A DNA stretch of 64,000 bases from Tsukamurella spumae (lineage in GTDB: Bacteria; Actinomycetota; Actinomycetes; Mycobacteriales; Mycobacteriaceae), in assembly GCF_012396015.1 (NCBI RefSeq), contig NZ_JAAXOQ010000016.1, forward strand, positions 35,523 to 99,522, given 5' to 3'. Under the pieces are notes generated by a model that saw nothing but the letters and a program-made list of their open reading frames with translations, was not told the DNA's origin and did no database searches. Below, in pieces: positions 38,870 through 49,920 of the stretch (position 1 is its first letter; every line of letters starts with the position of its first letter). The translations under genes and the position numbers were made by a program.

Positions 38870-40384
38870 CTACTGGGGCGCAGCACCGTCGGCGGGTACC
38901 AGGGCGCGCGCCGCGGCCAGGCGGCCGAGGGTCCGCTCCCGCCCGAGCAGCTCCAGCGACTCGAACAGCGGCGGGCTGATCGGCGAGCCCGTCACGCCCA
39001 CGCGGATCGGCGCGTAGGCCTTGCGGGGCTTGAGCTCCAGCTCGTCGATCAGCTTGCCCTTGAGCGCGTTCTCGATCGCCTCCGTGGTCCAGTCCGGGAC
39101 GCCGGCGAGCGCCTCCGAGGCCGCGTCCAGCACCTGCGCGGCGTCGGCCTTGATGTTCTTGGCCGCGGCCGCCTCGTCGACCCGGAACTCCGCCTCGTCG
39201 ACGTACAGGAACTTCAGCAGGTCCCACGCGTCGGACAACACGACGATGCGGGTCTGCACGAGTTCCGCCGCGGTGGCGAACTCCGGGCCCAGCCGGGCAC
39301 CGTCGACGAAGCCCCGCTCGACGAGGAAGGCGCGCAGGCGGGCCTCGAAGTCCTCCGGCGTGAGCAGCCTGATGTGCTCGGCGTTGATCGCGTCGGCCTT
39401 CTTCTGGTCGAACCGCGCCGGGTTGGAGTTCACCCGGTGCACGTCGAACGCCGCGACCATATCGTCGAGGCTGAACACGTCGTTGTCCGGCGAGATGCCC
39501 CAGCCGAGCAGCGCGAGGTAGTTGAGCAGCCCCTCCGGAATGAAACCGCGGTCGCGGTGATGGAAGAGATTGGACTCGGGGTCGCGCTTGGAGAGCTTCT
39601 TGTTGCCCTCCCCCATCACGAAGGGCAGGTGCCCGAATTCGGGGGTGCGCTCAGCCACGCCGATCGCCTCCAGCGCCTCGTACAGGGCGAGCTGCCGGGG
39701 CGTGGAGCTGAGCAGGTCCTCGCCGCGCAGGACGTGCGTGATCTTCATCATCGCGTCGTCGACGGGGTTGACCAGGGTGTACAGCGGGTCGCCGTTCGCG
39801 CGGGTGAGGGCGAAGTCGGGCACGCTTCCGGCGGCGAAGGTGGTCTCACCGCGCACCATGTCGTTCCAGGTGAAGTCGTGGTCGGGCATGCGCAGGCGCA
39901 CGACGGGGCTGCGGCCCTCGGCGGCGTAGGCGGCCTTCTGCTCCGCCGTGAGATCGCGGTCGAAGTTGTCGTACCCCAGCTTCGGGTTCCGGCCGGCGGC
40001 GACGTGCCGCGCCTCCACCTCCTCCGCGGTCGAGTACGCCTCGTAGGCGTACCCGCCCTCGACGAGGCGCCGTACGACGTCCAGGTGCAGGTCCTTGCGC
40101 TCCGACTGGCGGTACGGACCGTAGGGCCCGCCCACCTCGGGCCCCTCGTCCCAGTCCAGGCCGAGCCAGCGCAGCGACTCGAGGATCGCGGCGTAGCTCT
40201 CCTCGCTGTCGCGGGCGGCGTCGGTGTCCTCGATGCGGAAGACGAAGGTGCCGCCCGTGTGTCGCGCGTGGGCGAAGTTGAACAGCGCCGTGCGCACCAT
40301 GCCCACGTGCGGCGTGCCGGTGGGCGACGGGCAGAAGCGCACGCGCACGGAGGTGTTCGACTCGGTCGTGGAGGGTTCGGTCAC
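38870..40384 (-). CDS. gltX: Glutamate--tRNA ligase
   Basis: 504-aa class I aminoacyl-tRNA synthetase charging tRNA-Glu; in most actinobacteria it also mischarges tRNA-Gln for the amidotransferase route. HIGH-type motif [15 protein letters not shown] (KMSKS-type) with the Zn-less insertion typical of actinobacteria, and C-terminal anticodon-binding domain. GTG 40384 (VTEPSTTES) has GGAGGG upstream and TAGGCT 7 nt away; GTG 40405 is an alternative. It lies immediately upstream of the genes for its tRNA substrates. Confidence 0.96.
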   Translation of the reverse strand: MTEPSTTESNTSVRVRFCPSPTGTPHVGMVRTALFNFAHARHTGGTFVFRIEDTDAARDSEESYAAILESLRWLGLDWDEGPEVGGPYGPYRQSERKDLHLDVVRRLVEGGYAYEAYSTAEEVEARHVAAGRNPKLGYDNFDRDLTAEQKAAYAAEGRSPVVRLRMPDHDFTWNDMVRGETTFAAGSVPDFALTRANGDPLYTLVNPVDDAMMKITHVLRGEDLLSSTPRQLALYEALEAIGVAERTPEFGHLPFVMGEGNKKLSKRDPESNLFHHRDRGFIPEGLLNYLALLGWGISPDNDVFSLDDMVAAFDVHRVNSNPARFDQKKADAINAEHIRLLTPEDFEARLRAFLVERGFVDGARLGPEFATAAELVQTRIVVLSDAWDLLKFLYVDEAEFRVDEAAAAKNIKADAAQVLDAASEALAGVPDWTTEAIENALKGKLIDELELKPRKAYAPIRVGVTGSPISPPLFESLELLGRERTLGRLAAARALVPADGAAPQ

Positions 40385-40391
40385 GCCCTCC

Positions 40392-40397
40392 AGCCTA
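40392..40397 (-). promoter_or_regulatory. -10 element of gltX
   Basis: TAGGCT on the minus strand ends 7 nt before the GTG at 40384. The intervening GGAGGGC could also act as an SD if transcription starts further upstream. Confidence 0.4.
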
Positions 40398-40482
40398 GTC
40401 TCCACGCGCCGGCCGGCCCATCACGCCTGCGCCGTCCCGGGCGCGGCCCCCGGCGCGTTCAGCGGCGCGATCATGCCCGCGC

Positions 40483-41505
40483 CTATGCGCGCTCGGCGTA
40501 GAAGGCCGGCATCTCGGGAAGTTCCACCGGCACCGGGCCGGTCGTCTCCAGGGCCCGGACGCCGGCGGCGCAGCACACGGACACCTTGTAGCCGTCGAAC
40601 GCCGACGGCCCCGCGATGGTCCCGCGCCGCGCCGCGTCGACCCAGGCCTGCACCTGGCGGTCGTAGGCGTCCCGGAAGCGGGTGGTGTAGTCGGCGTGCT
40701 CGGCCACCGAGAACGCGCCGTGCTGCCACATCTGCAGCCCCGCGGGCTCGCCGATGCGGGCCACGCCCTGTTCGAACACGGCCTCGGTCTCCACCTGGTA
40801 GCCGAACCGGATCGACACGTTCATCTCGACGTCCACGAGGACGCCGTTGTCGAGCTCCATGAGCACGAGGATCGGCTCGCGCAGGTGCTCGGGGCTCAGC
40901 GAGTTGCGCCGCGGGTACTTCACCTCGACGGAGGTGACCACGCCGCCCGCCAACCACGGCACCACATCGAACTCGTGCACGACGGAGTCGTTGATGAGCA
41001 TCGACTGCACATAGCTCGCGGGCACACTCGCATTGCGGTGGCGCGCGTGCAGCATCACGAGCTCGCCGGCGGGCTTCGCGGCCACGACCTTGCGCAGCTC
41101 CTCGTACTCGCGGTCGAAGCGCCGCATGAATCCGACCTGGATCAGCTGCTTCCCGCCCGCCATCTCGGCCTCGACGACGCGCCAGGACGACTCGGGGTCC
41201 TGGGTCAGCGGCTTCTCGCACAGCACGGGCAGACCCGCGTCGAGCACCGTCAGCAGCGCGCTCTCGTGGAACTGCCCGGGGGTCGCGACCAGGACACCGT
41301 CGACGGTGCCCGACGCGAGCGCCGCATCGAGATCGGCGAATCCGGCTGCGCCGGGGGCGAGCTCGAGTGCCGCGGCACGACGGCCCTCGTCGGGTTCGAC
41401 GACGGCGGACACGCCGGCGCCCGCGATCGTCGTGGCGATGCGCTTGACGTGGTCGGCGCCCATCGCGCCGGCGCCGACGACGGCCACGCGGAAGTCGTTG
41501 CTCAT
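40483..41505 (-). CDS. iolG: Inositol 2-dehydrogenase
   Basis: 340-aa Gfo/Idh/MocA oxidoreductase, first step of myo-inositol breakdown (to 2-keto-myo-inositol, NAD+). Rossmann motif VVGAGAMGADHV; catalytic-Lys motif CEKPL; substrate-side segments VGFMRRFDREYEEL and NDSVVHEFDVVPWL. Last gene of the iol operon; ATG 41505, 26 bp after the iolE stop. Best iolG of the three dehydrogenases here because of its place in the operon and the DREY/HEFD motifs. Confidence 0.9.
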   Translation of the reverse strand: MSNDFRVAVVGAGAMGADHVKRIATTIAGAGVSAVVEPDEGRRAAALELAPGAAGFADLDAALASGTVDGVLVATPGQFHESALLTVLDAGLPVLCEKPLTQDPESSWRVVEAEMAGGKQLIQVGFMRRFDREYEELRKVVAAKPAGELVMLHARHRNASVPASYVQSMLINDSVVHEFDVVPWLAGGVVTSVEVKYPRRNSLSPEHLREPILVLMELDNGVLVDVEMNVSIRFGYQVETEAVFEQGVARIGEPAGLQMWQHGAFSVAEHADYTTRFRDAYDRQVQAWVDAARRGTIAGPSAFDGYKVSVCCAAGVRALETTGPVPVELPEMPAFYAERA

Positions 41506-41531
41506 GGGGGTGGTCACTCCTTGCGGGTCGG

Positions 41532-42476
41532 TCAGCGGGTACGGGTGAGCGGGTGGCAGCCGAAGATGTGCTGCCGCGTGCGGGTCGCGATGCCCGCCGG
41601 CAGGTCGATGTCGCAGCCGGGCATGTCCTGTTCGACGATGGCGAACAGGTCCTGGTCGATCTCCAGCGCCGCGGCGATGACGGGCGCGAAATCCGGGATG
41701 CCGTTCGGCGGTTCGACCATGATCGCGGAGGCCGCGTCGGCGAACGGGACGTCGTTCTTGAGCACCTCCCAGATCAGGGCCGGGTCGATCTGCTTGAGGT
41801 GCAGGTAGCCGATGCGCTCCGGATGGCGCTGCATGAGGGCCACGCTGTCGCCGCCGTAGTAGGCGAAGTGCCCCGTGTCGAGGCAGAGGTTGAGGTAGCG
41901 CGGGTCCGTCTCCGCGAGAAGGCGCTCCACCTCCCCCGTGGTTCCGACGTGACTGTCGGCGTGGGAGTGGAACTGCTGCTTGATCCCGTACTCCTCGGCG
42001 AGCGCCTTGCCCAGGCGGTCGTGGCCGGCCGCGAGCGCCTTCCATTGGTCGTCGTCGAGGGTGCGCGACTCGAGGGCCTCGCCCGTGAGGTCGGAACGCC
42101 AGAGGTCGGGAATCACCACGATGTGCTCGGCGCCCATGGCGCGCACCAGGGTCGCGACGTCACTGACCTGCTGCCAGGCGCGTTCCCACTGGTCCGCGCC
42201 CTTGTGGAAGCCGGTGAAGATGGTGCCGCCGGACAGCTCGAGGTCGCGCTTGTCGAGCTCGTCGCGCAGGCGCTCGGGATCCGTCGGAAGGTACCCGTAC
42301 GGACCCAGCTCGATGTAGTGGTAGCCGGCCTCGGCGACCTCGTCGAGGAAACGCTCCCACGGGGTCTGGCGCGGGTGATCGGGGAACCACACGCCCCAGG
42401 AGTCGGGGGCCGTGCCGATGCGGAGCCCCTCGGTGTGCGCGGAGGCGGCGGCGGTCGTGCCCAGGGTGTCGGTCAT
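41532..42476 (-). CDS. iolE: IolE-type TIM-barrel protein (inosose dehydratase/isomerase family)
   Basis: 314-aa xylose-isomerase-like TIM barrel. Motifs: RIGTAPDSWGVWFPDHP, YHYIELGPYGYLPTDP, NLCLDTGHFAYYGGD and HLKQID (metal-site His/Asp/Glu ligands). In the actinobacterial iol operons a gene of this type takes the iolE position and dehydrates 2-keto-inositol. It resembles the IolE/IolH/IolI superfamily in general, so isomerase rather than dehydratase activity cannot be excluded. Gap of 42 bp to iolD. Confidence 0.75.
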   Translation of the reverse strand: MTDTLGTTAAASAHTEGLRIGTAPDSWGVWFPDHPRQTPWERFLDEVAEAGYHYIELGPYGYLPTDPERLRDELDKRDLELSGGTIFTGFHKGADQWERAWQQVSDVATLVRAMGAEHIVVIPDLWRSDLTGEALESRTLDDDQWKALAAGHDRLGKALAEEYGIKQQFHSHADSHVGTTGEVERLLAETDPRYLNLCLDTGHFAYYGGDSVALMQRHPERIGYLHLKQIDPALIWEVLKNDVPFADAASAIMVEPPNGIPDFAPVIAAALEIDQDLFAIVEQDMPGCDIDLPAGIATRTRQHIFGCHPLTRTR

Positions 42477-42518
42477 GCGGTGGTCCTAACGTCGGTTGGT
42501 GGATGCGGTGCGGGCGGC

Positions 42519-44477
42519 TCAGCCGAGGAGGGGCCGCTGCGCCTTCTGTTGATCGAGGTATTCGGCGCGGGCCGTGCCGGTGCTGTCGAGCGTGGACACC
42601 TCGGCGACGGGTACGTCCCACCAGCCGCCGCCCTCGGGGGCGTAGACGAAGGGGTCGTTGTGGATCTGAATCACGGTGGGGCCGTTCGCCTTCTTGGCCG
42701 CGCGAAGGGCGTCGGTCAGCTGCCCGAGCGAGTCCGGCCCGGGGGCGATGTCGACGACCGCGGCCCCGTAGCTGCGGGCGTTCGCCGCCAGGTCGACGGG
42801 GAGGAACTCGCCGCGCTCGAGGTCCGGCGCCGGGACACCGCCGGTCTCGTCGGCGGTGCGGTACCGGGTACCGAATCGCTGTGAGCCGACGGTCTCCGAC
42901 AGGTGGCCGATCGAGGCGTAGCCCTGGTTCTCGACGATGACCACGATCAGCTTGATCCCCTCGGCTACCGCGGTCACCAGCTCGCTGTTGAGCATCAGGT
43001 ACGAGCCGTCGCCGACCATGACGACGACATCGCGGTCGTCGCCCGCCGCCAGCAGGCCGCGCTTGGCACCGAGCCCGCCGGCGATCTCGTAGCCCATGCA
43101 GGAGAAGGCGTACTCGACGTGATAGCCGAGCGGATCCCGCACGCGCCAGAGCTTCTGCAGGTCACCCGGGAGCGAGCCCGCGGCCTGGACGATGACGTCC
43201 GCGGGATCCATCGCCGCGTGCACCGCGCCGATCACCTCGGGCTGGCCGGGCAGGTCGGCGCCGGTGGGTGCCAGCGCGGCGTCGACCACCGCGTCCCACT
43301 CGGCCTTGACCGACCGGGCGCGGGCGGCGAAGCCGTCCGGCACGTGGAATCCGTCGAGGCCGGCGCGCAGTGCCGCGATCCCCTCGCGCGCGTCGGCGAT
43401 GAGCGGCGACTGGGAGCCGTGCTTGTAGGCGTCGAACGAGGCCACGTTGAGGTTCACGAACCGCACCCCGGCGTCCTGGAAGGCGGTGCGGCTGGCGGTG
43501 GTGAAATCGCTGTAGCGAGTGCCGATCCCGATGATCACGTCGGCCTGCGCGGCGATCGCGTTCGCGGCCGCCGTGCCGGTCGCCCCCACGCCGCCCAGGT
43601 TGAGCGGGTGGTCCCACAGCAGTGCGCCGCCGCCGGCCTGCGTGGTCCCGACGGGGATCCCCGTCGCCTCCGCGAACCGGCGCAGCTCCTCCTCGGCGCC
43701 CGAGTAGATGACGCCGCCGCCGGCGACGATGAACGGCCGCTCGGCGCCGCGGATCGCCTCGACGGCGCGCGCCAGCGGGCCGCGCTCGGGCAGCGGCCGG
43801 CGGACGTGCCACTGTCGGTCCGCGAGGAACTCCTCGGGGACGTCGAGGGCCTCGGCCTGGACGTCCTCCGGCAGGGCGATGGTCACGGCACCGGTCTCGG
43901 CGGGGTCCGTCAGCACCCGCATCGCGGCGAGCGCGATGGAGAAGAGCTGCTCGGGCCGCTGGACGCGGTCGAAGAACCGCGAGAGCGGGCGGAAGGCGTC
44001 GGAGACCTGGATGCCGATGTCGTGCGGGTGCTCGAGCTGCTGCAGCACCGGGTCCGCGACGCGCGTGGCGAAGGTGTCGGACACGAGCAGCAGGGCGGGC
44101 AGCCGGTTCGCGGTGGCGAGCGCGGCGCCCGTGAGCATGTTGGCCGCTCCCGGCCCCACCGACGCCGTGCAGGCGTAGGTGGCCCGGCGCCGGTGCATGC
44201 GCGCGAAGCCGACGGCCTGGTGCACCATCGCCTGCTCGTTGCGGGCCTGGTGGTAGGGCATCAGGCCGGGATCGGTCGCGGCGCACTGCAACAGCGCCTG
44301 GCCCACGCCGGCGACATTGCCATGGCCGAAGATCCCGAAGGTCGCCGGCACGGTGCGCTCGCGGACCGTGACCGTACTGCCGTCGTCGGCCCCCGGTACC
44401 GGGACCTCGTCGACGGTCCACTGGTGCGCCAGGAACTCGATGAGGGCCTGGCCCACGGTCATCCGCCGGGTGCTCAT
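42519..44477 (-). CDS. iolD: 3D-(3,5/4)-trihydroxycyclohexane-1,2-dione hydrolase
   Basis: 652-aa thiamine-diphosphate enzyme that opens the inositol-derived ring to 5-deoxy-glucuronate. N-terminal ThDP domain (GIFGHGNVAGVGQAL, MPYHQARNEQAM), central domain (GGVIYSGAEEELRRFAEATG, GIGTRYSDF) and C-terminal ThDP motif GDGSYLMLNSE. ATG 44477 overlaps the iolB stop by 4 bp. Confidence 0.95.
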   Translation of the reverse strand: MSTRRMTVGQALIEFLAHQWTVDEVPVPGADDGSTVTVRERTVPATFGIFGHGNVAGVGQALLQCAATDPGLMPYHQARNEQAMVHQAVGFARMHRRRATYACTASVGPGAANMLTGAALATANRLPALLLVSDTFATRVADPVLQQLEHPHDIGIQVSDAFRPLSRFFDRVQRPEQLFSIALAAMRVLTDPAETGAVTIALPEDVQAEALDVPEEFLADRQWHVRRPLPERGPLARAVEAIRGAERPFIVAGGGVIYSGAEEELRRFAEATGIPVGTTQAGGGALLWDHPLNLGGVGATGTAAANAIAAQADVIIGIGTRYSDFTTASRTAFQDAGVRFVNLNVASFDAYKHGSQSPLIADAREGIAALRAGLDGFHVPDGFAARARSVKAEWDAVVDAALAPTGADLPGQPEVIGAVHAAMDPADVIVQAAGSLPGDLQKLWRVRDPLGYHVEYAFSCMGYEIAGGLGAKRGLLAAGDDRDVVVMVGDGSYLMLNSELVTAVAEGIKLIVVIVENQGYASIGHLSETVGSQRFGTRYRTADETGGVPAPDLERGEFLPVDLAANARSYGAAVVDIAPGPDSLGQLTDALRAAKKANGPTVIQIHNDPFVYAPEGGGWWDVPVAEVSTLDSTGTARAEYLDQQKAQRPLLG

Positions 44478-45415
44478 CGCACGTCTCCTTCGATCGGTGC
44501 CGCCGCGTAGGGCAGCCGGGGGTCGGGGCCCTGCGCGGGCCAGGTGTCCCGCAGCCACGCCTGCCGCGGGTCGTCGCTGATCAGCCAGACCCGCTCGGGA
44601 TCGGGACCGGCCATCACGTTGAGGTAGTAGAGGTCGTACTCGGGCGCCGCCATCGCGGGCCCGTGGTAGCCGAAGGGCACGAGGGCGATGTCGCCGGTGC
44701 GTACGAGGGCGTTGGTGTCGATCTCCCCCGCCGCGGACGAATAGGTGACGAAACTCCCGAAGGCGTCGGTCGTCTCGGGCACGGTCCCTGTTGGTAGGCC
44801 GCGGGCGGGCGCCGCCTCGAAGTAGTAGATCTCCTCGAGGCGCGACTCGTGGCCGGGGACGTGCTCATCGTGCTTGTGGGCGGGATGGCTGCTCCAGTTC
44901 CCGCCGGGCGTGATCACCTCGCACACGATGAGCGCCGCCGCGTCGAGGGTGCCGGGCGTGCCGAAGTTGTGCACCTGGCGGGTGTCGCGGCCCGCCCCGC
45001 GCACCTCGACGGGGACCTCCGCCGCGGCGACGTGCCGCGTGGGACGACGCTGCGAGGTCGGGGCCTCGGCGATGGCGACGCGCGCCGGCCCGCGTACGGT
45101 GAATCCGCCTCCGGCGCCGACGTACAGGACGTCGGTGGGACCGTCGAAGACGGACGCGCGGCCGGCGAGCGCGACCACGGGTCCGCCGTCGAAGCCGGCG
45201 GCAGCGGCCGCGTCGAGCTCGACGGTGACGCCGCCCGCGAGGGGCACGACGATCCGTTCGATGTCGCCCGCGGGGAGGGCGAGGACCTCACCGGACAGGT
45301 CCGCCACCCGGATGCCCGTGTGCGCCCAGCCGGGCAGGGATCCGTCGACCACCGATTCCCACTCCTCGCGCGCCAGTGCGCCACGGGGGTGGAACCACTC
45401 GTTGGGTGTCGCCAC
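44474..45415 (-). CDS. iolB: 5-deoxy-glucuronate isomerase
   Basis: 313-aa cupin that converts 5-deoxy-glucuronate to 2-deoxy-5-keto-gluconate. Metal-binding cupin block SSHPAHKHDEH..EEIYYFE and later PFGYHGPAMAAPEYDLYYLN. GTG 45415 (VATPNEWFHPRG) with AAGGAGA at SD distance; the longer in-frame stretch upstream belongs to the mmsA region and is not coding in this frame. Confidence 0.95.
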   Translation of the reverse strand: MATPNEWFHPRGALAREEWESVVDGSLPGWAHTGIRVADLSGEVLALPAGDIERIVVPLAGGVTVELDAAAAAGFDGGPVVALAGRASVFDGPTDVLYVGAGGGFTVRGPARVAIAEAPTSQRRPTRHVAAAEVPVEVRGAGRDTRQVHNFGTPGTLDAAALIVCEVITPGGNWSSHPAHKHDEHVPGHESRLEEIYYFEAAPARGLPTGTVPETTDAFGSFVTYSSAAGEIDTNALVRTGDIALVPFGYHGPAMAAPEYDLYYLNVMAGPDPERVWLISDDPRQAWLRDTWPAQGPDPRLPYAAAPIEGDVR

Positions 45416-45471
45416 GCCGTTCTCCTTCGCCTGCGGTGAGGTATCGATGCTGCTGCCCGGGCGGGGCCGCG

Positions 45472-46980
<1,509 letters not shown>

Positions 46981-47014
46981 GGAGAGTGTCCTTCTGCAGG
47001 AGTGGCGGGCGGGT

Positions 47015-47929
47015 TCAGGCGCCGTGCACGAGGGCGGCGGCGGTGTCGACGGCGGCGGTCACGTCGCCGTCGCGGGGGTAGAGCAGGGTCCGGCCGACGA
47101 CGAGGCCGTGGACGCCGGGCAGGGCGAGCGCCTTCGCCCAGGACGCGTAGACGGCGGCGGGATCGCCGCCCGGATCGCCGCCGAGGAGCAATGTGGGGAG
47201 CGTGGTCGCAGCCATCACCCGCTCCATGTCCTCGACCACGGGCAACTTGAGCCAGCTGTAGGCGGAGGTGTTGCCGAGCCCGGAGGCGATCGCCACCGAG
47301 TTGATGACGGCATCCGTCGACAGATCGTTGCCGATCTTGCCATCGGTGCGCCGACTCATGAAGGGCTCCAACATGATCGGCAGCTTCGCCGCGGCGGCCG
47401 CGTCGACGGCCCGCGCGGTCGCCTCGAGGGTGGCGACGGTGCTCGGGTCGTCCAGGTCGACGCGCACCAGCAGCTTGCCGAAGTCGAGGCCGTCCCGTCG
47501 CATCGCGGGGACGTCGTACGCGGTGTACCGGTCGTCCATCTCGAAGGCGGCGCCGCGCAGGCCACCGCGGTTCATGGACCCGACGACGATCTTGTCGTCG
47601 AGGAGCCCCAGCAGCGCCAGGTCCTCGATCACGTCGGGGGTGCCCAGCACGCCGTCGACGCCGGGCCGCGAGAGCGCCAGCGCCATCCGCTGCAGCAGCT
47701 CGTAGCGGTCGGCCATCGCCATCGCGTCGGAGCCGACGCCGAGGGCCCCGCGGGCGGGATGGTCGGCGGCGACGATGAGCAGCCGCCGGTCGCCGCGCAC
47801 CACGGGGCGACGGGTGCGCGCGGCGAGCACGTCGGCGATCGCGTCGGGGTTCTCGTGCCGAGCGGCGCGCAGGCGTTCGAAGTCGCCGGCGGCGAGCGGT
47901 CCGGCGGTGATCCGGGCGGTGTCAGACAT
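47015..47929 (-). CDS. DeoC/LacD-type class I aldolase of the inositol operon
   Basis: 304-aa aldolase-like TIM barrel. Visible: LLIVAADHPARGALGVG at the N-terminus, GMNR-like VVGSMNRGGL, and LLGGDPGGDPAAVYASW. In this operon it should cleave 2-deoxy-5-keto-gluconate 6-phosphate to dihydroxyacetone phosphate and malonate semialdehyde, the IolJ job, although it is not a FbaA-type (class II) IolJ. Same position in corynebacterial iol operons. ATG 47929 overlaps the end of iolC by 8 bp. Confidence 0.8.
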   Translation of the reverse strand: MSDTARITAGPLAAGDFERLRAARHENPDAIADVLAARTRRPVVRGDRRLLIVAADHPARGALGVGSDAMAMADRYELLQRMALALSRPGVDGVLGTPDVIEDLALLGLLDDKIVVGSMNRGGLRGAAFEMDDRYTAYDVPAMRRDGLDFGKLLVRVDLDDPSTVATLEATARAVDAAAAAKLPIMLEPFMSRRTDGKIGNDLSTDAVINSVAIASGLGNTSAYSWLKLPVVEDMERVMAATTLPTLLLGGDPGGDPAAVYASWAKALALPGVHGLVVGRTLLYPRDGDVTAAVDTAAALVHGA

Positions 47930-48899
47930 GGTCGTTGTCCCGTTCCTCGATGACGGATTCCACCTCGGCGGTGGTGGGCATGGCGGTCGAGCACTCGCGG
48001 CGCGAGGCCACGATGGCGCCCGCGACATTGGCGAAGCGGAGCACGCGCTCGAGCGGCCAGCCCGCGAGCAGTCCGTGGCAGACGGCGCCGCCGAAGCCGT
48101 CGCCGGCACCGAGGCCGTTGACGACGTCGACGAAGTGCGGGGCGACCTCGACCCGTTCGTCGCGGGTCTTCGCCAGGACGCCCTTGGGGCCCTGCTTGAC
48201 CACCGCCAGCTCGACGCCGCGCTCGAGCAGCGCGTCGGCGGCGCGGTCGGGCTCGGTCTCGCCGACGGCGACCTCGCACTCCTCACGGTTGCCGATGGCG
48301 ACGGTGACGTGCTCGAGCGCCTTGCCGACCTCCTGGCTCGCGATCTCGGCGGAGTCCCAGAACATGGGCCGGTAGTCGAGATCGAGCACCGTGAGCGGCG
48401 ACCTGCCGCGCGCGTTCCACGCGGTGTGGTGCGCGGAGCGGCTGGGCTCCCGGGAGAGCCCGGTGACCGTGGCCCAGAAGATCCTCGCCGCGCGGATCGC
48501 GTCGAGGTCGAGCGCGGCATCGTCGAGCATCAGATCCGGTGCGATCGGATCGCGGTAGAAGTACAGCGGGAAGTCGTCGGGCGGGAAGATCTCGCAGAAG
48601 GTCACGGGAGTGTTGAGCCCCGGGACCTCGCCGACGTACCGATCGTCGACGCCGAGCCGGGTGAGCTCCTGATGCACGAACCGCCCGAACGGATCGGCCC
48701 CGGCTGCGGTGATGACCGCGGACCGTCGGCCGTACCGGGCCGCGGCGACGGCCACGTTGGTGGCGCTGCCCCCGAGGTACTTGCCGAAGGTCTCGACCCG
48801 ATCGAGCCCGACCCCGTCCTGCAGCGGGTAGATGTCGATACCCACTCGCCCGATGGTGATCAGGTCGAACGGCGCACCGTGGGTATCGGCGTCAGTCAT
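47922..48899 (-). CDS. iolC: 5-dehydro-2-deoxygluconokinase
   Basis: 325-aa PfkB/ribokinase-family kinase that phosphorylates 2-deoxy-5-keto-gluconate. N-terminal TIGRVGIDIYPLQDGVGLDR, YLGGSATNVAVAAARYG and the C-terminal ATP/catalytic motif NGLGAGDGFGGAVCHGL (Asp base). First gene of the seven-gene iol operon; a promoter lies 67-96 bp upstream. Confidence 0.93.
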   Translation of the reverse strand: MTDADTHGAPFDLITIGRVGIDIYPLQDGVGLDRVETFGKYLGGSATNVAVAAARYGRRSAVITAAGADPFGRFVHQELTRLGVDDRYVGEVPGLNTPVTFCEIFPPDDFPLYFYRDPIAPDLMLDDAALDLDAIRAARIFWATVTGLSREPSRSAHHTAWNARGRSPLTVLDLDYRPMFWDSAEIASQEVGKALEHVTVAIGNREECEVAVGETEPDRAADALLERGVELAVVKQGPKGVLAKTRDERVEVAPHFVDVVNGLGAGDGFGGAVCHGLLAGWPLERVLRFANVAGAIVASRRECSTAMPTTAEVESVIEERDNDHV

Positions 48900-48955
48900 G
48901 TGGGAGGCCCTCCTTAGCCCTGGTCCCGAACGAGACGTGGATCACTCCCGCTCAT

Positions 48956-48967
48956 TTGTCCTGTCAA
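48956..48967. promoter_or_regulatory. IolR-like operator half at the iolC promoter
   Basis: TTGT-CCTG-TCAA overlaps the edge of the iolC -10 and the predicted transcription start. One base off the WTGT-NCNG-ACAW pattern. Bound repressor here would block RNA polymerase. Confidence 0.45.
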
Positions 48968-48995
48968 TCTAACAGATGGCGGCGATCTTGTTCAA
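48966..48995 (-). promoter_or_regulatory. Promoter of the iolC operon
   Basis: On the minus strand TTGAAC (48995-48990) and TAGATT (48971-48966) are 18 nt apart. The start site is predicted at about 48959, giving a 60-nt leader before iolC. Confidence 0.55.
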
Positions 48996-49079
48996 TAGCC
49001 CATAACCTGGGGATTCTGCGAGATCGCCGCGATCACCGGCGACGAACACACCCGAGTTTGGAATGAACCCCGCGTCCAT

Positions 49080-49091
49080 ATGTGCTGACAT
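49080..49091. promoter_or_regulatory. IolR-like operator in the iolC/gntR gap
   Basis: ATGT-GCTG-ACAT, flanked by T and A so that TATGT/ACATA are perfect 5-bp arms. Roughly midway between the two divergent genes. Confidence 0.5.
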
Positions 49092-49117
49092 ACCGCGACC
49101 ATGGCTGCAAGGAATGA

Positions 49118-49129
49118 TTGTACGAACAA
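49118..49129. promoter_or_regulatory. IolR-like operator upstream of gntR
   Basis: TTGT-ACGA-ACAA, 38 bp before the gntR -10. Suggests autoregulation. Confidence 0.45.
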
Positions 49130-49166
49130 GCATCGATCAGCACCCGCTTTTCGGCGATCGGTGCAC

Positions 49167-49172
49167 TAGACT
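49167..49172 (+). promoter_or_regulatory. -10 element of a probable leaderless gntR transcript
   Basis: TAGACT lies 7 nt before the ATG at 49180; no SD is present. Confidence 0.5.
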
Positions 49173-49179
49173 GCAGCGC

Positions 49180-49920
49180 ATGTCCCCTGCTCCGGTCTCG
49201 GTCGAACTGGACCGCACCAGCCCGGTGCCGCTGTACTACCAGTTGGCCCAGGCGCTCGAACGGTCCGTCCTCAACGGCGAACTCGTCCCCGGTGACCGGA
49301 TCGAGAACGAGATCGACCTCGCCAAGCGGCTCAACCTGTCCCGGCCGACGGCGCGGCAGGCGATCCAGGCGCTCGTCGACAAGGGACTGCTGGTGCGCAA
49401 GCGCGGCGTCGGCACCCAGGTGGTACGGAACGAGGTGCACCGCGCCGTCGAGCTGACCAGCCTCTACGAGGACCTCATCGCGGCGGGCCAGACCCCGTCG
49501 ACCGAACTCCTGGACTACCGGCTCGGTCGCCCCGATGAGGAGATCGCGGACGAGCTGGGGATCGAGCACGACGCCCAGGTGGTGTCGATCCGCCGGCTGC
49601 GCAGCGCCGACGGCGTGCCGCTCGCGATCCTCACCAATCACATCCCGGCGGAGCTCGCCCCCGCCCCGGACGAGCTCCTGAGCAAGGGCCTGTACCAGTG
49701 CCTGCGCGGCCGCGGCATCACGATCGCGCACGCGCAGCAGCGGATCGGCGCCCGGATCTCCGACGACGACGAGGCCCGGTTGCTCGACGAGCAGGTCGGC
49801 GGGGCCGTTCTCACCATGCAGCGGGTGGCCTTCAACGAGTCCGGTACCGCGATCGAGTTGGGCCGCCACGTCTACCGCGCGTCGCGGTACTTTTTCGATG
49901 TCTCGGTGTTCAGCCGCTAG
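49180..49920 (+). CDS. GntR/UTRA family regulator (IolR-like)
   Basis: 246-aa HutC-type GntR protein: winged helix at residues 1-75 (PLYYQLAQALERSVLNGELV, LAKRLNLSRPTARQAIQALV, RKRGVGTQVV) and a UTRA ligand domain (RRLRSADGVPLAILTNHIP, ALTMQ-like VLTMQRVAFNESGTAIELGRH). It is divergent from the iol operon and several motif copies flank it, so it is the natural candidate for an inositol repressor like corynebacterial IolR. An inositol-derived effector is inferred. Confidence 0.88.
   Translation: MSPAPVSVELDRTSPVPLYYQLAQALERSVLNGELVPGDRIENEIDLAKRLNLSRPTARQAIQALVDKGLLVRKRGVGTQVVRNEVHRAVELTSLYEDLIAAGQTPSTELLDYRLGRPDEEIADELGIEHDAQVVSIRRLRSADGVPLAILTNHIPAELAPAPDELLSKGLYQCLRGRGITIAHAQQRIGARISDDDEARLLDEQVGGAVLTMQRVAFNESGTAIELGRHVYRASRYFFDVSVFSR

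Noticed and set aside
40421..41221. 266-aa minus-strand frame overlapping iolG
   Set aside because: Same strand as iolG but another frame; Arg/Ala/Gly-rich with no motif, while the iolG frame has full Gfo/Idh/MocA signatures.
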